Below are positions 7,195 to 15,001 of a stretch of 32,810 nt of DNA, in pieces. Every line of letters begins with the position of its first letter. Position 1 is the first letter of the stretch. The notes under the pieces are model-generated. The model ran no database searches. It was not told the origin of the DNA and saw only the letters and a list, made by a program, of their open reading frames with translations. Origin of the DNA: Acidobacteria bacterium 13_1_40CM_65_14 (GTDB taxonomy: Bacteria; Acidobacteriota; Vicinamibacteria; Vicinamibacterales; CAVVIG01); the NCBI GenBank assembly GCA_001917905.1, contig MNEX01000144.1, positions 7,239-40,048 on the forward strand, written 5' to 3'. A program made the translations under genes and the position numbers.

Positions 7195-8414
7195 TGCCAG
7201 GCACCGTCATCACGGCACCCTCTGGCGTGACCGCCGCGAAGGGCTTCCGCGCTGCGGGCGTCAGCTGCGGCATCAAAGCGGTCAAGTCCAACGGGGGGCT
7301 CGATCTGGCGCTGCTCGTCTCCGAGACGCCGGCGGGGGCGGCGGCCGTCTTCACCACCAACCTGGCGCAGGCGGCGCCGATCCTCGTCTCGCTCGAACAT
7401 CTCAAGCAATCGGGCGGTACCGCGCGCGCCATCGTCGTCAACAGCGGCTGCGCGAACGCATGCACAGGCGATGAGGGAATGCAGGTCGCGCGCGACATGG
7501 CGACCGAGACGGCGCGCCTCGTGAACTGCCCCGTCGAGCAGGTGCTCGTGGCGTCGACCGGCGTGATCGGCGTGGCGCTGCCGATTGACAAAGTCAGGCG
7601 CGGCCTGCCGGCCGCGCTGGCCGCGCTCGCCGCCGAACAGGGATGGGCCGCGGCGCGCGCCATCATGACGACCGATCCGTTTCCCAAGGAAGCGGCGACG
7701 CGTGTGACCATCGACGGTCGCGACGTCGCGATAGGCGGCATGGCCAAAGGCTCGGGGATGATCGAGCCGATCCTGGCGACGATGCTCGGGTTCGTCACAA
7801 CCGATGCCGCGATGCCGCAGCCGCTGCTCGACCGCGCGCTGCGCGCGGCGGTCGACGACACGTTCAACGCGATTACCGTCGACGGCGAGTGCTCGACCAA
7901 CGATTGCGTGATGCTGCTCGCCAACGGCGCCAGCGGCGTCGAGATCGACGACAACACGTATCCCGCTTTCGTCGGCGGACTGCGCGACGTCTGCCGCGAG
8001 CTCGCGCTCGGGATCGTGCGCGGCGGCGAGGGCGCGACGAAGTTGATCACCGTGACGGTCACCGGAGCCGCGACGCGGTCCGATGCGCGCCGCGCGGCCA
8101 AAGCGATCGCCAACTCGCCGCTCGTGAAGACGGCGATTCACGGCGGCGATCCGAACTGGGGCCGGCTCATTGCCGTCGCCGGCCGCGCCGGCGTCGCGTT
8201 CCAGTTGTCGCGCGCGGCGGTCGTCATCGGGTCGATCGTCCTGTTCAAGGATGGACGGCCGCACGACGAGGCGGCGCCCGACGCGGCGGCGTACCTGCAG
8301 GGCAAGGACATCGACGTGTCCGTCGATCTGGGCGCCGGTCAGGCGTCGTCGACGGTGTGGACGTGCGACCTGAGCGCGGAGTACGTGCGCATCAACGCGG
8401 ATTACAGGACCTAA
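7194..8414 (+). CDS. argJ: Bifunctional glutamate N-acetyltransferase / ornithine acetyltransferase
   Basis: Transfers acetyl from N-acetylornithine to glutamate, closing the cyclic pathway; some members also use acetyl-CoA. The precursor self-cleaves before a Thr: LATMLGFVTTDA places it at Ala195-Thr196. Other family features are NSGCANACTGDEG (83-95), STGVIG (121-126), KGSGMIEP (185-192) and the C-terminal NPNWGR-like DPNWGR. The 406-residue length is normal. The TAATG overlap with argA fixes the start; the frame extends further upstream but only through argA. Confidence 0.95.
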   Translation: MPGTVITAPSGVTAAKGFRAAGVSCGIKAVKSNGGLDLALLVSETPAGAAAVFTTNLAQAAPILVSLEHLKQSGGTARAIVVNSGCANACTGDEGMQVARDMATETARLVNCPVEQVLVASTGVIGVALPIDKVRRGLPAALAALAAEQGWAAARAIMTTDPFPKEAATRVTIDGRDVAIGGMAKGSGMIEPILATMLGFVTTDAAMPQPLLDRALRAAVDDTFNAITVDGECSTNDCVMLLANGASGVEIDDNTYPAFVGGLRDVCRELALGIVRGGEGATKLITVTVTGAATRSDARRAAKAIANSPLVKTAIHGGDPNWGRLIAVAGRAGVAFQLSRAAVVIGSIVLFKDGRPHDEAAPDAAAYLQGKDIDVSVDLGAGQASSTVWTCDLSAEYVRINADYRT

Positions 8415-8430
8415 CGCTGATGGAACATCT

Positions 8431-8460
8431 CTCCTTTGTGTCCTTGGTGTCCTTTGTGTT
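8431..8460. repeat. Single arm of CTTTGTGTCC-type repeat
   Basis: Near-tandem units CTTTGTGTC-CTTGGTGTC-CTTTGTGTT fill the argJ-argF gap just before the argF ribosome-binding site. No inverted partner is present. They resemble the CTTTGCG units in 14172-14311. Confidence 0.55.
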
Positions 8461-8469
8461 GGAGCAGCC

Positions 8470-9429
8470 GTGACCCAAGCCACGTTGACACGAAAAGACT
8501 TCCTGTCGGTTCTCGATCTCGATGCGACAGATCTCGAACGCTGCCTGCACCTCGCCGCGCAGCTCAAGGCGGACCGCGCGCTCGGCCGGCTCGCGCCGAC
8601 CGCCGACGCGTTGAACGGCCGGCACATCGCGCTGCTCTTCGACAAGCCGTCGCTGCGCACGCGGACGACGTTCGAGATCGCCGTGCGCGAGCTGGGCGGC
8701 CACGTGGTCGGTTTGCAGCCCGACGTCGCGCTCGGCACGCGCGAGCCGGTGGCCGACGTCGCGCGCAATCTCGAGCGATGGGTCGACGGCGTGATCATCC
8801 GGACCTTCTCGCAGGACGTGCTGAAGGATTTCGCGGCGGCCGCGCGCCGGCTGCATGTCGTGAACGCGCTCACCGACGAGGAGCATCCCTGTCAGGCCCT
8901 CGCCGACTTCCTGACGCTGCAGGAGCGCTTCGGGCAATGCCGCGGCCGCACGATTGCGTACGTCGGCGACGGCAACAACGTCGCGACGTCGCTGGCGCAT
9001 GCCGCGTCGATGCTCGGCGTCCACGTCCACATCGCGAGCCCCGAGGCGTACCAGCTTCCGCACACGGTCGTGCAGCAGGCGACGAGCGTCGCGCGTCACG
9101 GCGCGCGGCTGCGCCTCTTCAGCGACGCCGCCGACGCCGTGGCCGGCGCTGACGCCGTGTACACCGATACGTGGACGTCCATGGGCCACGAGGACGAAGC
9201 CGAACTGCGGCGGCGGATCTTCGCGCCCTACCAGGTGAACGAGGACCTCATGGCGCTGGCGAAGCCGGGCGCGCTGTTCATGCACTGCCTCCCCGCGCAC
9301 CGCGGCGAGGAAGTGACCGCCGACGTCTTCGAGTCGGAGGCGTCGGTCGTGTTCGATCAGGCCGAAAATCGGCTGCATGGGCAGAAGGCTCTGCTGTTGA
9401 TGCTGCTCGCGCCGACGACGCCCCTCTAA
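8470..9429 (+). CDS. argF: Ornithine carbamoyltransferase
   Basis: Makes citrulline from ornithine and carbamoyl phosphate. The carbamoyl-phosphate loop is FDKPSLRTRTTFE (SLRTR at 61-65, a common variant of STRTR). HPCQALAD, DTWTSMGHE and HCLPAHRGEEV are ornithine-enzyme signatures and argue against aspartate or acetylornithine carbamoyltransferase. GTG 8470 has GGAG five bases upstream. At 319 residues it has normal length. Last gene of the rightward arg run. Confidence 0.95.
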   Translation: MTQATLTRKDFLSVLDLDATDLERCLHLAAQLKADRALGRLAPTADALNGRHIALLFDKPSLRTRTTFEIAVRELGGHVVGLQPDVALGTREPVADVARNLERWVDGVIIRTFSQDVLKDFAAAARRLHVVNALTDEEHPCQALADFLTLQERFGQCRGRTIAYVGDGNNVATSLAHAASMLGVHVHIASPEAYQLPHTVVQQATSVARHGARLRLFSDAADAVAGADAVYTDTWTSMGHEDEAELRRRIFAPYQVNEDLMALAKPGALFMHCLPAHRGEEVTADVFESEASVVFDQAENRLHGQKALLLMLLAPTTPL

Positions 9430-9448
9430 ACGCGCACTCCGTGCGACC

Positions 9449-9473
9449 ACGAACTTCGGAGACCCGACACTAG
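9449..9473. repeat. Solo end related to the argA element
   Basis: ACGAACTTCGGAGACCCGACA is the near-complement of the CGAGTGTCCCGACTCCGAAG end found at 6509. Only one end is present, so it is probably a relic 20 bp beyond argF. Confidence 0.5.
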
Positions 9474-9493
9474 CCTCCGGCCGCTACCCTCGA

Positions 9494-9499
9494 TAGAAT
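9494..9499 (+). promoter_or_regulatory. Candidate -10 (TAGAAT)
   Basis: TAGAAT lies 25 bases before the ATG at 9525, leaving room for the AAGGAG ribosome-binding site (9512-9517). No matching -35 is evident. Confidence 0.4.
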
Positions 9500-9524
9500 C
9501 GTTCTCCGAACCAAGGAGTTATTC

Positions 9525-10463
9525 ATGCACCATCTGAAATCATCGACGTTGATCGTCATCGCGTGCGCGATGCTCGTCGTCTCGATCGCGGCGCAGCAGC
9601 CGACGCCGCAGCAGCAGGGGCGCGGTGGACGCGGCCGCGGCGGCGAGCAGGGCGCGCCGGCGGGAATGCCCGCCACGCCACCGGCCGTACCGGGCGCGCC
9701 GGCCAAGCCGTACGTGCCGCTGGCGGCGAGCACGCTGGCCGATCACGCCGACACCTACTACGGCGAGCTCGTCACCGTGACCGGCGCCGTCGAGCAGACG
9801 TTCTCAAAGCTCGCCTTCTCGATCGATCAGGACAAGACGAAGAGCACGGGCAAGGACGTCATCGTCATCGCGCCGACGCTGATGGAGCCGGTGACGCCGA
9901 ACGCGTACGTCACGATCATCGGCGAGGTGGTGCATCTCGATCCGTTGGAGATCGGCAAGAAAGGCGCTGAGCTCACCAAAGAGTACAAACTCGACGTCAC
10001 GCCGGAGGTCGTCGCCAAGTACCAAGGCCATCCCGTCATCCTGGCCAAGTCGGTGATCACCGTGGCAGGCGTCGACGTCGCCAAGCGGCCGCCGCCGCCG
10101 CCGACAGCCGAAGAAGAAGCGCTGTCGAAAATCATGAAGCAGGTCGGCCCGGCGAACACCGCGCTGCGCGGCGCACTCGACAAGAGCGACATGGCGGTCG
10201 CGAAAGAGAACGCCAACGTGCTGAAGCAGGCGTTCGTCCAGACCGAAGCGTTCTGGAAGCCGAAGGGCAAACCCGAGGCGACGAAGTTCGCCGAGGAGGC
10301 CCGGAAGCTCTCCGAACAGATCAGCGCCGCCATCGCGACCGGCAACTGGGACGAAGCGAAGACGCATGCCGGCACGCTCGGTCAGCAGTGCGCCGGCTGC
10401 CACGGCGCGTTCCGCGAACGCATGGACGACGGAACGTACCGGATCAAGACCAGCAGCCGGTAG
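9525..10463 (+). CDS. Secreted protein with OB-fold-like domain and C-terminal class II cytochrome c
   Basis: ATG 9525 has AAGGAG seven bases upstream. A signal peptide (about residues 1-24, ending at AAQ) is followed by a Gln/Gly/Arg/Pro-rich linker. Residues 75-145 (YGELVTVTGAVEQTF, AYVTIIGEVVHLD) look like an OB-fold beta barrel. The C-terminal 110 residues are helical, with a single haem site Cys289-Ala-Gly-Cys292-His293 close to the end, as in cytochrome c prime. It should be periplasmic and bind one covalent haem c. The function is unknown; electron transfer or gas/metal sensing would fit. A helical haem domain joined to a probable OB fold is unusual. Confidence 0.75.
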   Translation: MHHLKSSTLIVIACAMLVVSIAAQQPTPQQQGRGGRGRGGEQGAPAGMPATPPAVPGAPAKPYVPLAASTLADHADTYYGELVTVTGAVEQTFSKLAFSIDQDKTKSTGKDVIVIAPTLMEPVTPNAYVTIIGEVVHLDPLEIGKKGAELTKEYKLDVTPEVVAKYQGHPVILAKSVITVAGVDVAKRPPPPPTAEEEALSKIMKQVGPANTALRGALDKSDMAVAKENANVLKQAFVQTEAFWKPKGKPEATKFAEEARKLSEQISAAIATGNWDEAKTHAGTLGQQCAGCHGAFRERMDDGTYRIKTSSR

Positions 10464-10480
10464 TCAGTAGTCGAACGAAG

Positions 10481-10511
10481 AAGGCAAACACCGCGAAGAC
10501 CGCAGAGAAGG
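10481..10511. repeat. Degenerate GCAAACACCGCGAAGACCGC repeat arm
   Basis: Short units AAACACCGCG-AAGACCGCAG-AGAAG read on the other strand as CTCTGCGGTCTTCGCGGTG, like the CTTTGCG family at 14172-14311. Only one arm is present. Confidence 0.4.
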
Positions 10512-10520
10512 GCCACGTTG

Positions 10521-10526
10521 TAGAAT
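10521..10526 (+). promoter_or_regulatory. Candidate -10 (TAGAAT) just before the acyl-CoA ligase
   Basis: TAGAAT 12 bases before ATG 10538 would start transcription about 5 bases upstream of the codon, a nearly leaderless message. No Shine-Dalgarno sequence is visible, which agrees. Confidence 0.4.
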
Positions 10527-10537
10527 CGCGCCGGACC

Positions 10538-12241
10538 ATGAATCCGGCGCCGTGGCTCTCCCACTACGACGAAGGCGTCCCCGCAACCCTCGCGCCCTAT
10601 CCCAACCGCACGCTCGTCGACTATCTGGCGGATGCCGCTCGCGAGCGGCCGAATCGGCCGGCGCTGCTCTTCAAAGGCGCCACGATCACGTACGGTCAGC
10701 TCGATCGGTTGAGCGACGCCTGCGCGTCCGCCTTCGCCGCGCTCGGCGTGAAACGCGGCGACCGCGTGGCGCTGCTGCTCCCCAACTGCCCGCAGTTTTT
10801 CATCGCCGAATTCGGCGCGTGGAAGCTCGGGGCGATTGTCGCACCGCTCAACCCGACCTACACCGAGCACGAGCTCGAAGGGCCGCTGCGCGAGAGCGGC
10901 ATCGAGACCATCGTGACGCTCTCGCGGTTCTATTCGCGCGTGAAGAACGTGCAGAAACGCACGCCGCTGCGGCGCGTCATGTCGACGAACATCAAGGAGT
11001 ACTTCCCGCCGATCCTGCGGCTCCTCTTCACGCTGCTGCGCGAAACGCGCGACGGCGATCGCATCACGCTCGCGCCCGGCGACCATGACTTCGCGCACCT
11101 GCTGCTCGTCAATCGCGGTCATCGGCCACCGGCCGTCCCGCTCGCGCCGTCCGATCCAGCGGTCCTGTTGATGAGCGGCGGCACCACGGGCACGCCCAAA
11201 GGTGTGCTCGGCACGCACGGCGCGTACGTCATTGCCGCGACGCAGATCAAAACGTGGAACGCCTCGGCGCTGCGCGGTCCCGACGATGTCAGCTTTCTGC
11301 CGCTGCCGATGTTTCACGTGTACGGCAACGTCGGCGTGCAGTCGCTCGCCATCGTGCAGAACAGCGCGATCGCGCTGGTGCCGAACCCGCGCGATTTGCC
11401 CGACCTGCTGGCGACCATCCGGAAGGTGAAGCCGACGTTCTTCAACGGCGTGCCGACGCTCTTCAACGGACTGCTGAATCATCCCGACGTGCGGGCCGGC
11501 AAGGTCGACTTCACGTCGATCCGGTTGTGTTTCTCCGGCGCGTCGGCGCTCCTGGCGGAAACGAAGAACCGGTTCGAATCGATGACCGGTGCGCGGATCG
11601 TCGAAGGCTACTCGTTGACCGAGGCGATGATGGCACTCTGCGTGAACCCGGTGAAAGGTCCGAACAAGCTCGGATCGGTCGGCATGCCGTTGCCCGACGT
11701 ACATGTCCGCATCTACGACGCGGACGAGGGCACGCGCATCCTGCCGCCGACCGAGCTCGGCGAGATCGCCATCTCCGCGCCGCAACTGATGGTCGAGTAC
11801 TGGAACCGGCCTGACGAAACCGCGCACGTGCTGCGCGAGCACGCCGACCAGGATGGCACGCGCCGCTGGCTGCACACCGGCGACCGCGGGTACCTGGACC
11901 AGGACGGGTACCTGTTCATCGTCGATCGCATGAAGGATCTGATCAAAACGAGCGGCTATCAGGTGTGGCCGCGTGAAATCGAAGAGGTGATCGCCGCGCA
12001 TGCGGCCGTCGCGGAAGTCGGCGTCGCGGGCGTGCCCGATCAGGCGAAGGGCGAGATGGTGAAGGCGTGGGTGGTGCTCCGCGCCGGACAGTCGGCGACC
12101 GAAGAGGAGCTGCGCGCGTACTGTCGGGAAAAGCTCGCACCCTATAAGGTGCCGTCGAAGATCGAGTTCAGAACCGATCTCCCCAAAACGATGGTCGGGA
12201 AAATCCTCCGCAGAGCGCTGAGAGACGAAAAGGCAGGATAG
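10538..12241 (+). CDS. Long-chain fatty acid / acyl-CoA ligase (AMP-forming)
   Basis: ANL-superfamily adenylating enzyme that activates a carboxylic acid with ATP and CoA. The phosphate loop SGGTTGTPKG is at about residues 213-222, followed by FHVYGNVGV, GYSLTEA and HTGDRGYLDQDGYLFIVDR with the hinge Asp. The adenylation Lys is 555 in MVGKILRR. The 567-residue length is usual for FadD-like enzymes. ATG 10538 starts a normal N-terminus (WLSHYDEGVP); the frame extends upstream but only through non-conserved intergenic sequence. The fatty or aromatic acid used cannot be told from sequence. It appears to be a single-gene unit. Confidence 0.88.
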   Translation: MNPAPWLSHYDEGVPATLAPYPNRTLVDYLADAARERPNRPALLFKGATITYGQLDRLSDACASAFAALGVKRGDRVALLLPNCPQFFIAEFGAWKLGAIVAPLNPTYTEHELEGPLRESGIETIVTLSRFYSRVKNVQKRTPLRRVMSTNIKEYFPPILRLLFTLLRETRDGDRITLAPGDHDFAHLLLVNRGHRPPAVPLAPSDPAVLLMSGGTTGTPKGVLGTHGAYVIAATQIKTWNASALRGPDDVSFLPLPMFHVYGNVGVQSLAIVQNSAIALVPNPRDLPDLLATIRKVKPTFFNGVPTLFNGLLNHPDVRAGKVDFTSIRLCFSGASALLAETKNRFESMTGARIVEGYSLTEAMMALCVNPVKGPNKLGSVGMPLPDVHVRIYDADEGTRILPPTELGEIAISAPQLMVEYWNRPDETAHVLREHADQDGTRRWLHTGDRGYLDQDGYLFIVDRMKDLIKTSGYQVWPREIEEVIAAHAAVAEVGVAGVPDQAKGEMVKAWVVLRAGQSATEEELRAYCREKLAPYKVPSKIEFRTDLPKTMVGKILRRALRDEKAG

Positions 12242-12365
12242 GCAGGATGGGCAGGCACGCCGGAGACCCGCCAACTTTTTTTCCAATGGCGGCGGGGCCC
12301 CACCCCCCCCGCCAACTCACACTGACACCTCGCCTCGGATTCACAGTCCTCGGCTCGGTGTGGCC
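12225..12365. repeat. Composite repeat: GGCAGGAT units plus inverted GGGGCCCC element
   Basis: The ligase C-terminus and the following gap carry GGCAGGAT-type 8-bp units (12235-12258). After them comes an inverted copy of the element seen at 15002-15268: a T7 run, GGGGCCCCACCC, then a hairpin (ACACCTCGCCTCGGA / TCCTCGGCTCGGTGT). The end of the element supplies the GTG start of the next gene. Confidence 0.65.
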
Positions 12366-13214
12366 GCAGGCGCTGCTTTGCGATTTGCTGGCCTCGCGCT
12401 GATCGTCGCGCTGCTGTTGGTCGCGCCGCTGCGCGGCGACGTCGACAAGTACGAGGTCTACGCGGTGCGGTTCGCGACGATCGCGAACTTCCGCGTGGCG
12501 AGCCTCGTCGCCGGCGCCGACCCGGCGCGGCGGATGGACATCGCGATGATGATCTGGGTGCTCAAAGGCATCGACGGCCGCGTCGCGATCGTCGACTCGG
12601 GATTTCATCGCGAGCAGTACTTTCGCCAATTCGCCGTCAAGGATTACATCAAGCCGTCCGACGCGATCGCGCCGCTCGGATTGAAACCGGAGAGCGTCAC
12701 CGATCTGATCGTCTCGCACATGCACTGGGATCACGCGGGCGGAATCGACTTGTTTCCGTCGGCGCGCGTCTGGATTCAGAAAGACGAGTACGACTATTAC
12801 ACCGGCGACGCGTGGCAGTCGCCGAACACACACGGCGGCATCGATCCGGACGACGTGCAGGCCATCGTCAAGCGGAACATCGCGGGGAAAGTCTCGTTCG
12901 TGCGCGGAGACGACGAGACGACTGTCTCAGGACTGAGCTTCAACGTCGGCGGCAAACACACATGGGCGTCGCAGTACGTCGGCGTCCAGACGCCGAAGGC
13001 GACTGTGGTGATTGCGTCCGACAACATGTATCTCTACGAGAACCTCGACGCGCGCAAGCCGATCGCGCAGACGCTGGACGGCGTCTCGAACCTGCGCGCG
13101 CAGGATCGGATGCGCAGCCTCGCGAGCGATCCGCGGCTCGTGGTTCCCGGTCACGACCCCGCGGTCTTCGATCGCTTTCCTCACGTGAGTGATCGAATAG
13201 TCCGGATAGAATGA
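12360..13214 (+). CDS. Exported metallo-beta-lactamase-fold hydrolase (lactonase-like)
   Basis: Dinuclear-metal MBL fold. Ligands are complete: His120-x-His122-x-Asp124-His125 (HMHWDHAGG), His200 (GGKHTW), Asp221 (ASDN) and His265 (PGHDP). The spacing resembles N-acyl-homoserine-lactone lactonases and related small lactonases. An N-terminal hydrophobic segment (FAGLALIVALLLVAPL) suggests export. GTG 12360 is the only start that keeps the first strands and this segment, but it lies in a repeat element and has no good ribosome-binding site. The substrate is unknown; lactone hydrolysis is a family-level guess. Confidence 0.8.
   Translation: MAAGAALRFAGLALIVALLLVAPLRGDVDKYEVYAVRFATIANFRVASLVAGADPARRMDIAMMIWVLKGIDGRVAIVDSGFHREQYFRQFAVKDYIKPSDAIAPLGLKPESVTDLIVSHMHWDHAGGIDLFPSARVWIQKDEYDYYTGDAWQSPNTHGGIDPDDVQAIVKRNIAGKVSFVRGDDETTVSGLSFNVGGKHTWASQYVGVQTPKATVVIASDNMYLYENLDARKPIAQTLDGVSNLRAQDRMRSLASDPRLVVPGHDPAVFDRFPHVSDRIVRIE
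13207..13212 (+). promoter_or_regulatory. Candidate -10 (TAGAAT) for a leaderless gene
   Basis: GGATAGAATG at the very end of the hydrolase gene places the predicted start at about 13219, the A of the next ATG, implying leaderless translation. Nearly the same decamer (GGATAAAATG) precedes the cupredoxin. Confidence 0.4.
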
Positions 13215-13218
13215 AGCG

Positions 13219-13740
13219 ATGCGCGCCGCGGAATTCTGGAAAGCCGTGACGGTGGACCGCTCAAATGTGCTCGAGCGGTTTTTCGAGACGCTACGGCGTC
13301 ACGACGTGCCCTTTTGCCTGATTGGCGGACAGGCATTGAACGCGTACGTCGAGCCGGTGGTCAGCCTTGATTTGGATGTGGTCGTCGCCGCTGATCGCCT
13401 TCCGGACATCGAAGCGCTGCTGGCCGACACGTTTGCGCTCGAGCGCTTTCCGCACAGCCTCAACGTCTCCGACAAGGATTCGAATCTTCGGATCCAGATC
13501 CAGCTGGATCCGCGATATGCGACGTTCGTCGACCGTGCCACGACACGTTCTGTGCTCGGTTTCGACCTACCAGTCGCCGCCGTGGATGATATCTTGCGTG
13601 GAAAGATCTGGGCTGCTCAAGACGAAACACGACGCGGCAGCAAACGACAGAAGGACCTCGCAGACATCGCGAGAGTACTCGAGCGCTATCCCGAGTTGCG
13701 ATCTTCTGTTCCCGCCGACATCCTCACGCGTCTCGTCTGA
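13219..13740 (+). CDS. Small nucleotidyltransferase-fold protein
   Basis: 173 residues. The pattern LIGGQALNAY (Gly36-Gly37), then SLDLDVVV (Asp51, Asp53) and a possible third acidic residue in QLDPRY (Asp97), matches the polymerase-beta-like nucleotidyltransferase core seen in AbiEii/MNT-type proteins. The C-terminal helical part (KRQKDLADIARVLE) is also typical. It starts 4 bases after the hydrolase stop without a Shine-Dalgarno sequence. No partner gene is present, so a toxin role is unproven; it could be an orphan. Confidence 0.7.
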   Translation: MRAAEFWKAVTVDRSNVLERFFETLRRHDVPFCLIGGQALNAYVEPVVSLDLDVVVAADRLPDIEALLADTFALERFPHSLNVSDKDSNLRIQIQLDPRYATFVDRATTRSVLGFDLPVAAVDDILRGKIWAAQDETRRGSKRQKDLADIARVLERYPELRSSVPADILTRLV

Positions 13741-13763
13741 GTACTCCGGCGAGCTCGTGCGGA

Positions 13764-13769
13764 TAAAAT
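13764..13769 (+). promoter_or_regulatory. Candidate -10 (TAAAAT) for the cupredoxin
   Basis: GGATAAAATG lies 28 bases before the preferred ATG 13798, giving a short leader that includes a weak GAGAG ribosome-binding site. No clear -35. Confidence 0.4.
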
Positions 13770-13797
13770 GAGCACAGCTCATTCACCTGAGAGTTTT

Positions 13798-14169
13798 ATG
13801 ACACGCTTATTCGCTCTCGCGCTGCTGGCGGCGACGGTCGTGTCGGCCGCGTGCGGTTCGTCGAGCTCCTACGGCTCGTCAACGCCGTCGGCTCCGACGA
13901 CGTCGGCCGACGTGACCATCAACATCCAGGGCAACAACGGCGCTCAATCCTTTTCGCCGAATCCGTCGACGATGCGCGTCGGTCAGCGGGTGGCGTGGCG
14001 GAACGCGGATTCGATCACGCACAACGCGACGCAGGACGCCGGGAGTTTTCAGACGGGGAACATCAGCCCCGGCGCGACGAGCGCGCCGGTGACGATGAGC
14101 ACGGCGGGAACGTTCCCGTACCGCTGCACGATCCATCCCGGCATGGTCGGGACAATCACCGTACAGTAG
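13798..14169 (+). CDS. Cupredoxin (plastocyanin-like) lipoprotein
   Basis: 123 residues from ATG 13798. The lipobox VSAAC puts the lipidated Cys at 19, followed by a Ser/Thr linker. The type 1 copper ligands are His75 (SITHNAT), Cys110, His113 and Met116 (YRCTIHPGM). It should be a membrane-anchored blue copper electron carrier. An upstream in-frame ATG at 13768 would add ten residues before the signal peptide and is less likely. The neighbouring haem protein gene (9525) suggests periplasmic electron transfer, but they are not in one operon. Confidence 0.88.
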   Translation: MTRLFALALLAATVVSAACGSSSSYGSSTPSAPTTSADVTINIQGNNGAQSFSPNPSTMRVGQRVAWRNADSITHNATQDAGSFQTGNISPGATSAPVTMSTAGTFPYRCTIHPGMVGTITVQ

Positions 14170-14171
14170 CG

Positions 14172-14311
14172 CAGCCCTTCAGAGGATGTGAAGAAATCAC
14201 ATCAACGCAAAGGCCGCTAAGACCGCAAAGGAAGAATCTTTCGAAAAGAGGCTTTGCGCGCTTTGCGATCTTTGCGTTCAACGTGATTCTTTCACAAGCT
14301 CTTCAGGGCTG
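14172..14311. mobile_element. 140-bp MITE-like palindrome built on CTTTGCG units
   Basis: Outer ends CAGCCCTTCAGAG and CTCTTCAGGGCTG are inverted copies. Inside them GTGAAGAAATCAC pairs with GTGATTCTTTCAC, and innermost AACGCAAAG units pair with CTTTGCGTT. Together the arms span about 60 bp. It begins 2 bp after the cupredoxin stop and could act as its terminator. No gene inside. Confidence 0.75.
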
Positions 14312-14327
14312 CCCGGCGGCCGTTGGC

Positions 14328-14385
14328 AGGCCTGACCACCCTCCGCCTACGGTGGTCCGCCGCTCTACGCGAAGGCGGAAGGCGT
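14328..14385. repeat. CCGCCTACGG / GAAGGCGG repeat
   Basis: ACCACCCTCCGCCTACGGTGG forms a small stem and is followed by TCCGCC...GCGAAGGCGGA, another inverted pair. It resembles the palindrome inside the giant peptidase gene at 28743-28773. Nothing else is seen in 14312-14408. Confidence 0.45.
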
Positions 14386-14408
14386 GCGCCACGACTGGCC
14401 GCCGGCGA

Positions 14409-14954
14409 TCAACGCTGTCTCGTGAACGTGACCGCCGCGCTGAATGCGGCGTCGGGCGCGCCCGCGAGCCAGCGGCGAATCTCGCTTGTCGGCGCGGTCA
14501 TGACGATGTTGCGGCGATCGTCGACGGCGACTGCCAGCCGTTTCAGCGTCTTCTCCGTCATCGCGCGCATGAACCACACGTAGTCGAGCGGCGACGCGGT
14601 CAGCGTGTCGCCGCTGACCGTGATTCGGAACACGCCGTGAACCGGCACGAGATAGGGACCGGGGTCGACGCCGCGCATCTCGGTGAGATCGAGGAAGGTC
14701 GCCGCGCCGATCTTGGTGAGGTTGCTCTGAAAGGTCCGCGTCGAGAATCGGTCCGTGTAGGCGATCTTGTAGGATCGCCACTCGCCCCGGTCAATCGCGG
14801 CTTTCGCGCCGTCGTCCGCGTTCTCCCACTGGCCGAGTAACGCCTCGTCGAACACGACCGATTCCGAGTCGTAGGCGGGCTGCAGGGCGAGGACGAGGCA
14901 GCCGCTCGATACCGTCGCCGCCAGCAGCAACGCCGATAGCGCGATCGACCGCAC
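14409..14954 (-). CDS. Lipoprotein of unknown function
   Basis: 181 residues from GTG 14954. The signal ends in lipobox VSSGC (Cys19), so it should be a lipid-anchored envelope protein. The mature part starts with EALLGQWENADD, reminiscent of lipocalin-like or heat-stable small beta-barrel lipoproteins, and alternates beta-type strands (FRITVSGDTLTASPLDY). No catalytic motif is visible. The frame continues upstream to 15188, but that region is repeat DNA. Candidate -10 TATACT lies immediately upstream. Confidence 0.7.
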   Translation of the reverse strand: MRSIALSALLLAATVSSGCLVLALQPAYDSESVVFDEALLGQWENADDGAKAAIDRGEWRSYKIAYTDRFSTRTFQSNLTKIGAATFLDLTEMRGVDPGPYLVPVHGVFRITVSGDTLTASPLDYVWFMRAMTEKTLKRLAVAVDDRRNIVMTAPTSEIRRWLAGAPDAAFSAAVTFTRQR

Positions 14955-14959
14955 GCCGC

Positions 14960-14965
14960 AGTATA
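14960..14965 (-). promoter_or_regulatory. Candidate -10 (TATACT) for the lipoprotein
   Basis: On the minus strand TATACT is 5 bases before GTG 14954, placing transcription at about the start codon, another possible leaderless gene. Confidence 0.35.
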
Positions 14966-15001
14966 CTCCCGCGATCTCCGCCTCTGTTGGACGGGCCCGC
15001 A

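Noticed and set aside
8470-9429. Acetylornithine or succinylornithine carbamoyltransferase
   Set aside because: HCLPAHRGEEV and HPCQALAD are typical ornithine-enzyme motifs, and ArgJ in the same run produces free ornithine.
10382-12286. A 634-codon minus-strand open frame across the acyl-CoA ligase
   Set aside because: Antisense shadow: no motifs, Arg/His-rich composition, and the plus frame contains all adenylating-enzyme signatures.
12360-13214. A firm quorum-quenching lactonase call
   Set aside because: The metal ligands fit the MBL fold, but many hydrolases share them; the specific substrate residues cannot be judged by eye.
13219-13740. Toxin-antitoxin system around the nucleotidyltransferase
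   Set aside because: No partner antitoxin or AbiEi-like gene lies on either side; neighbours are a hydrolase and a cupredoxin.
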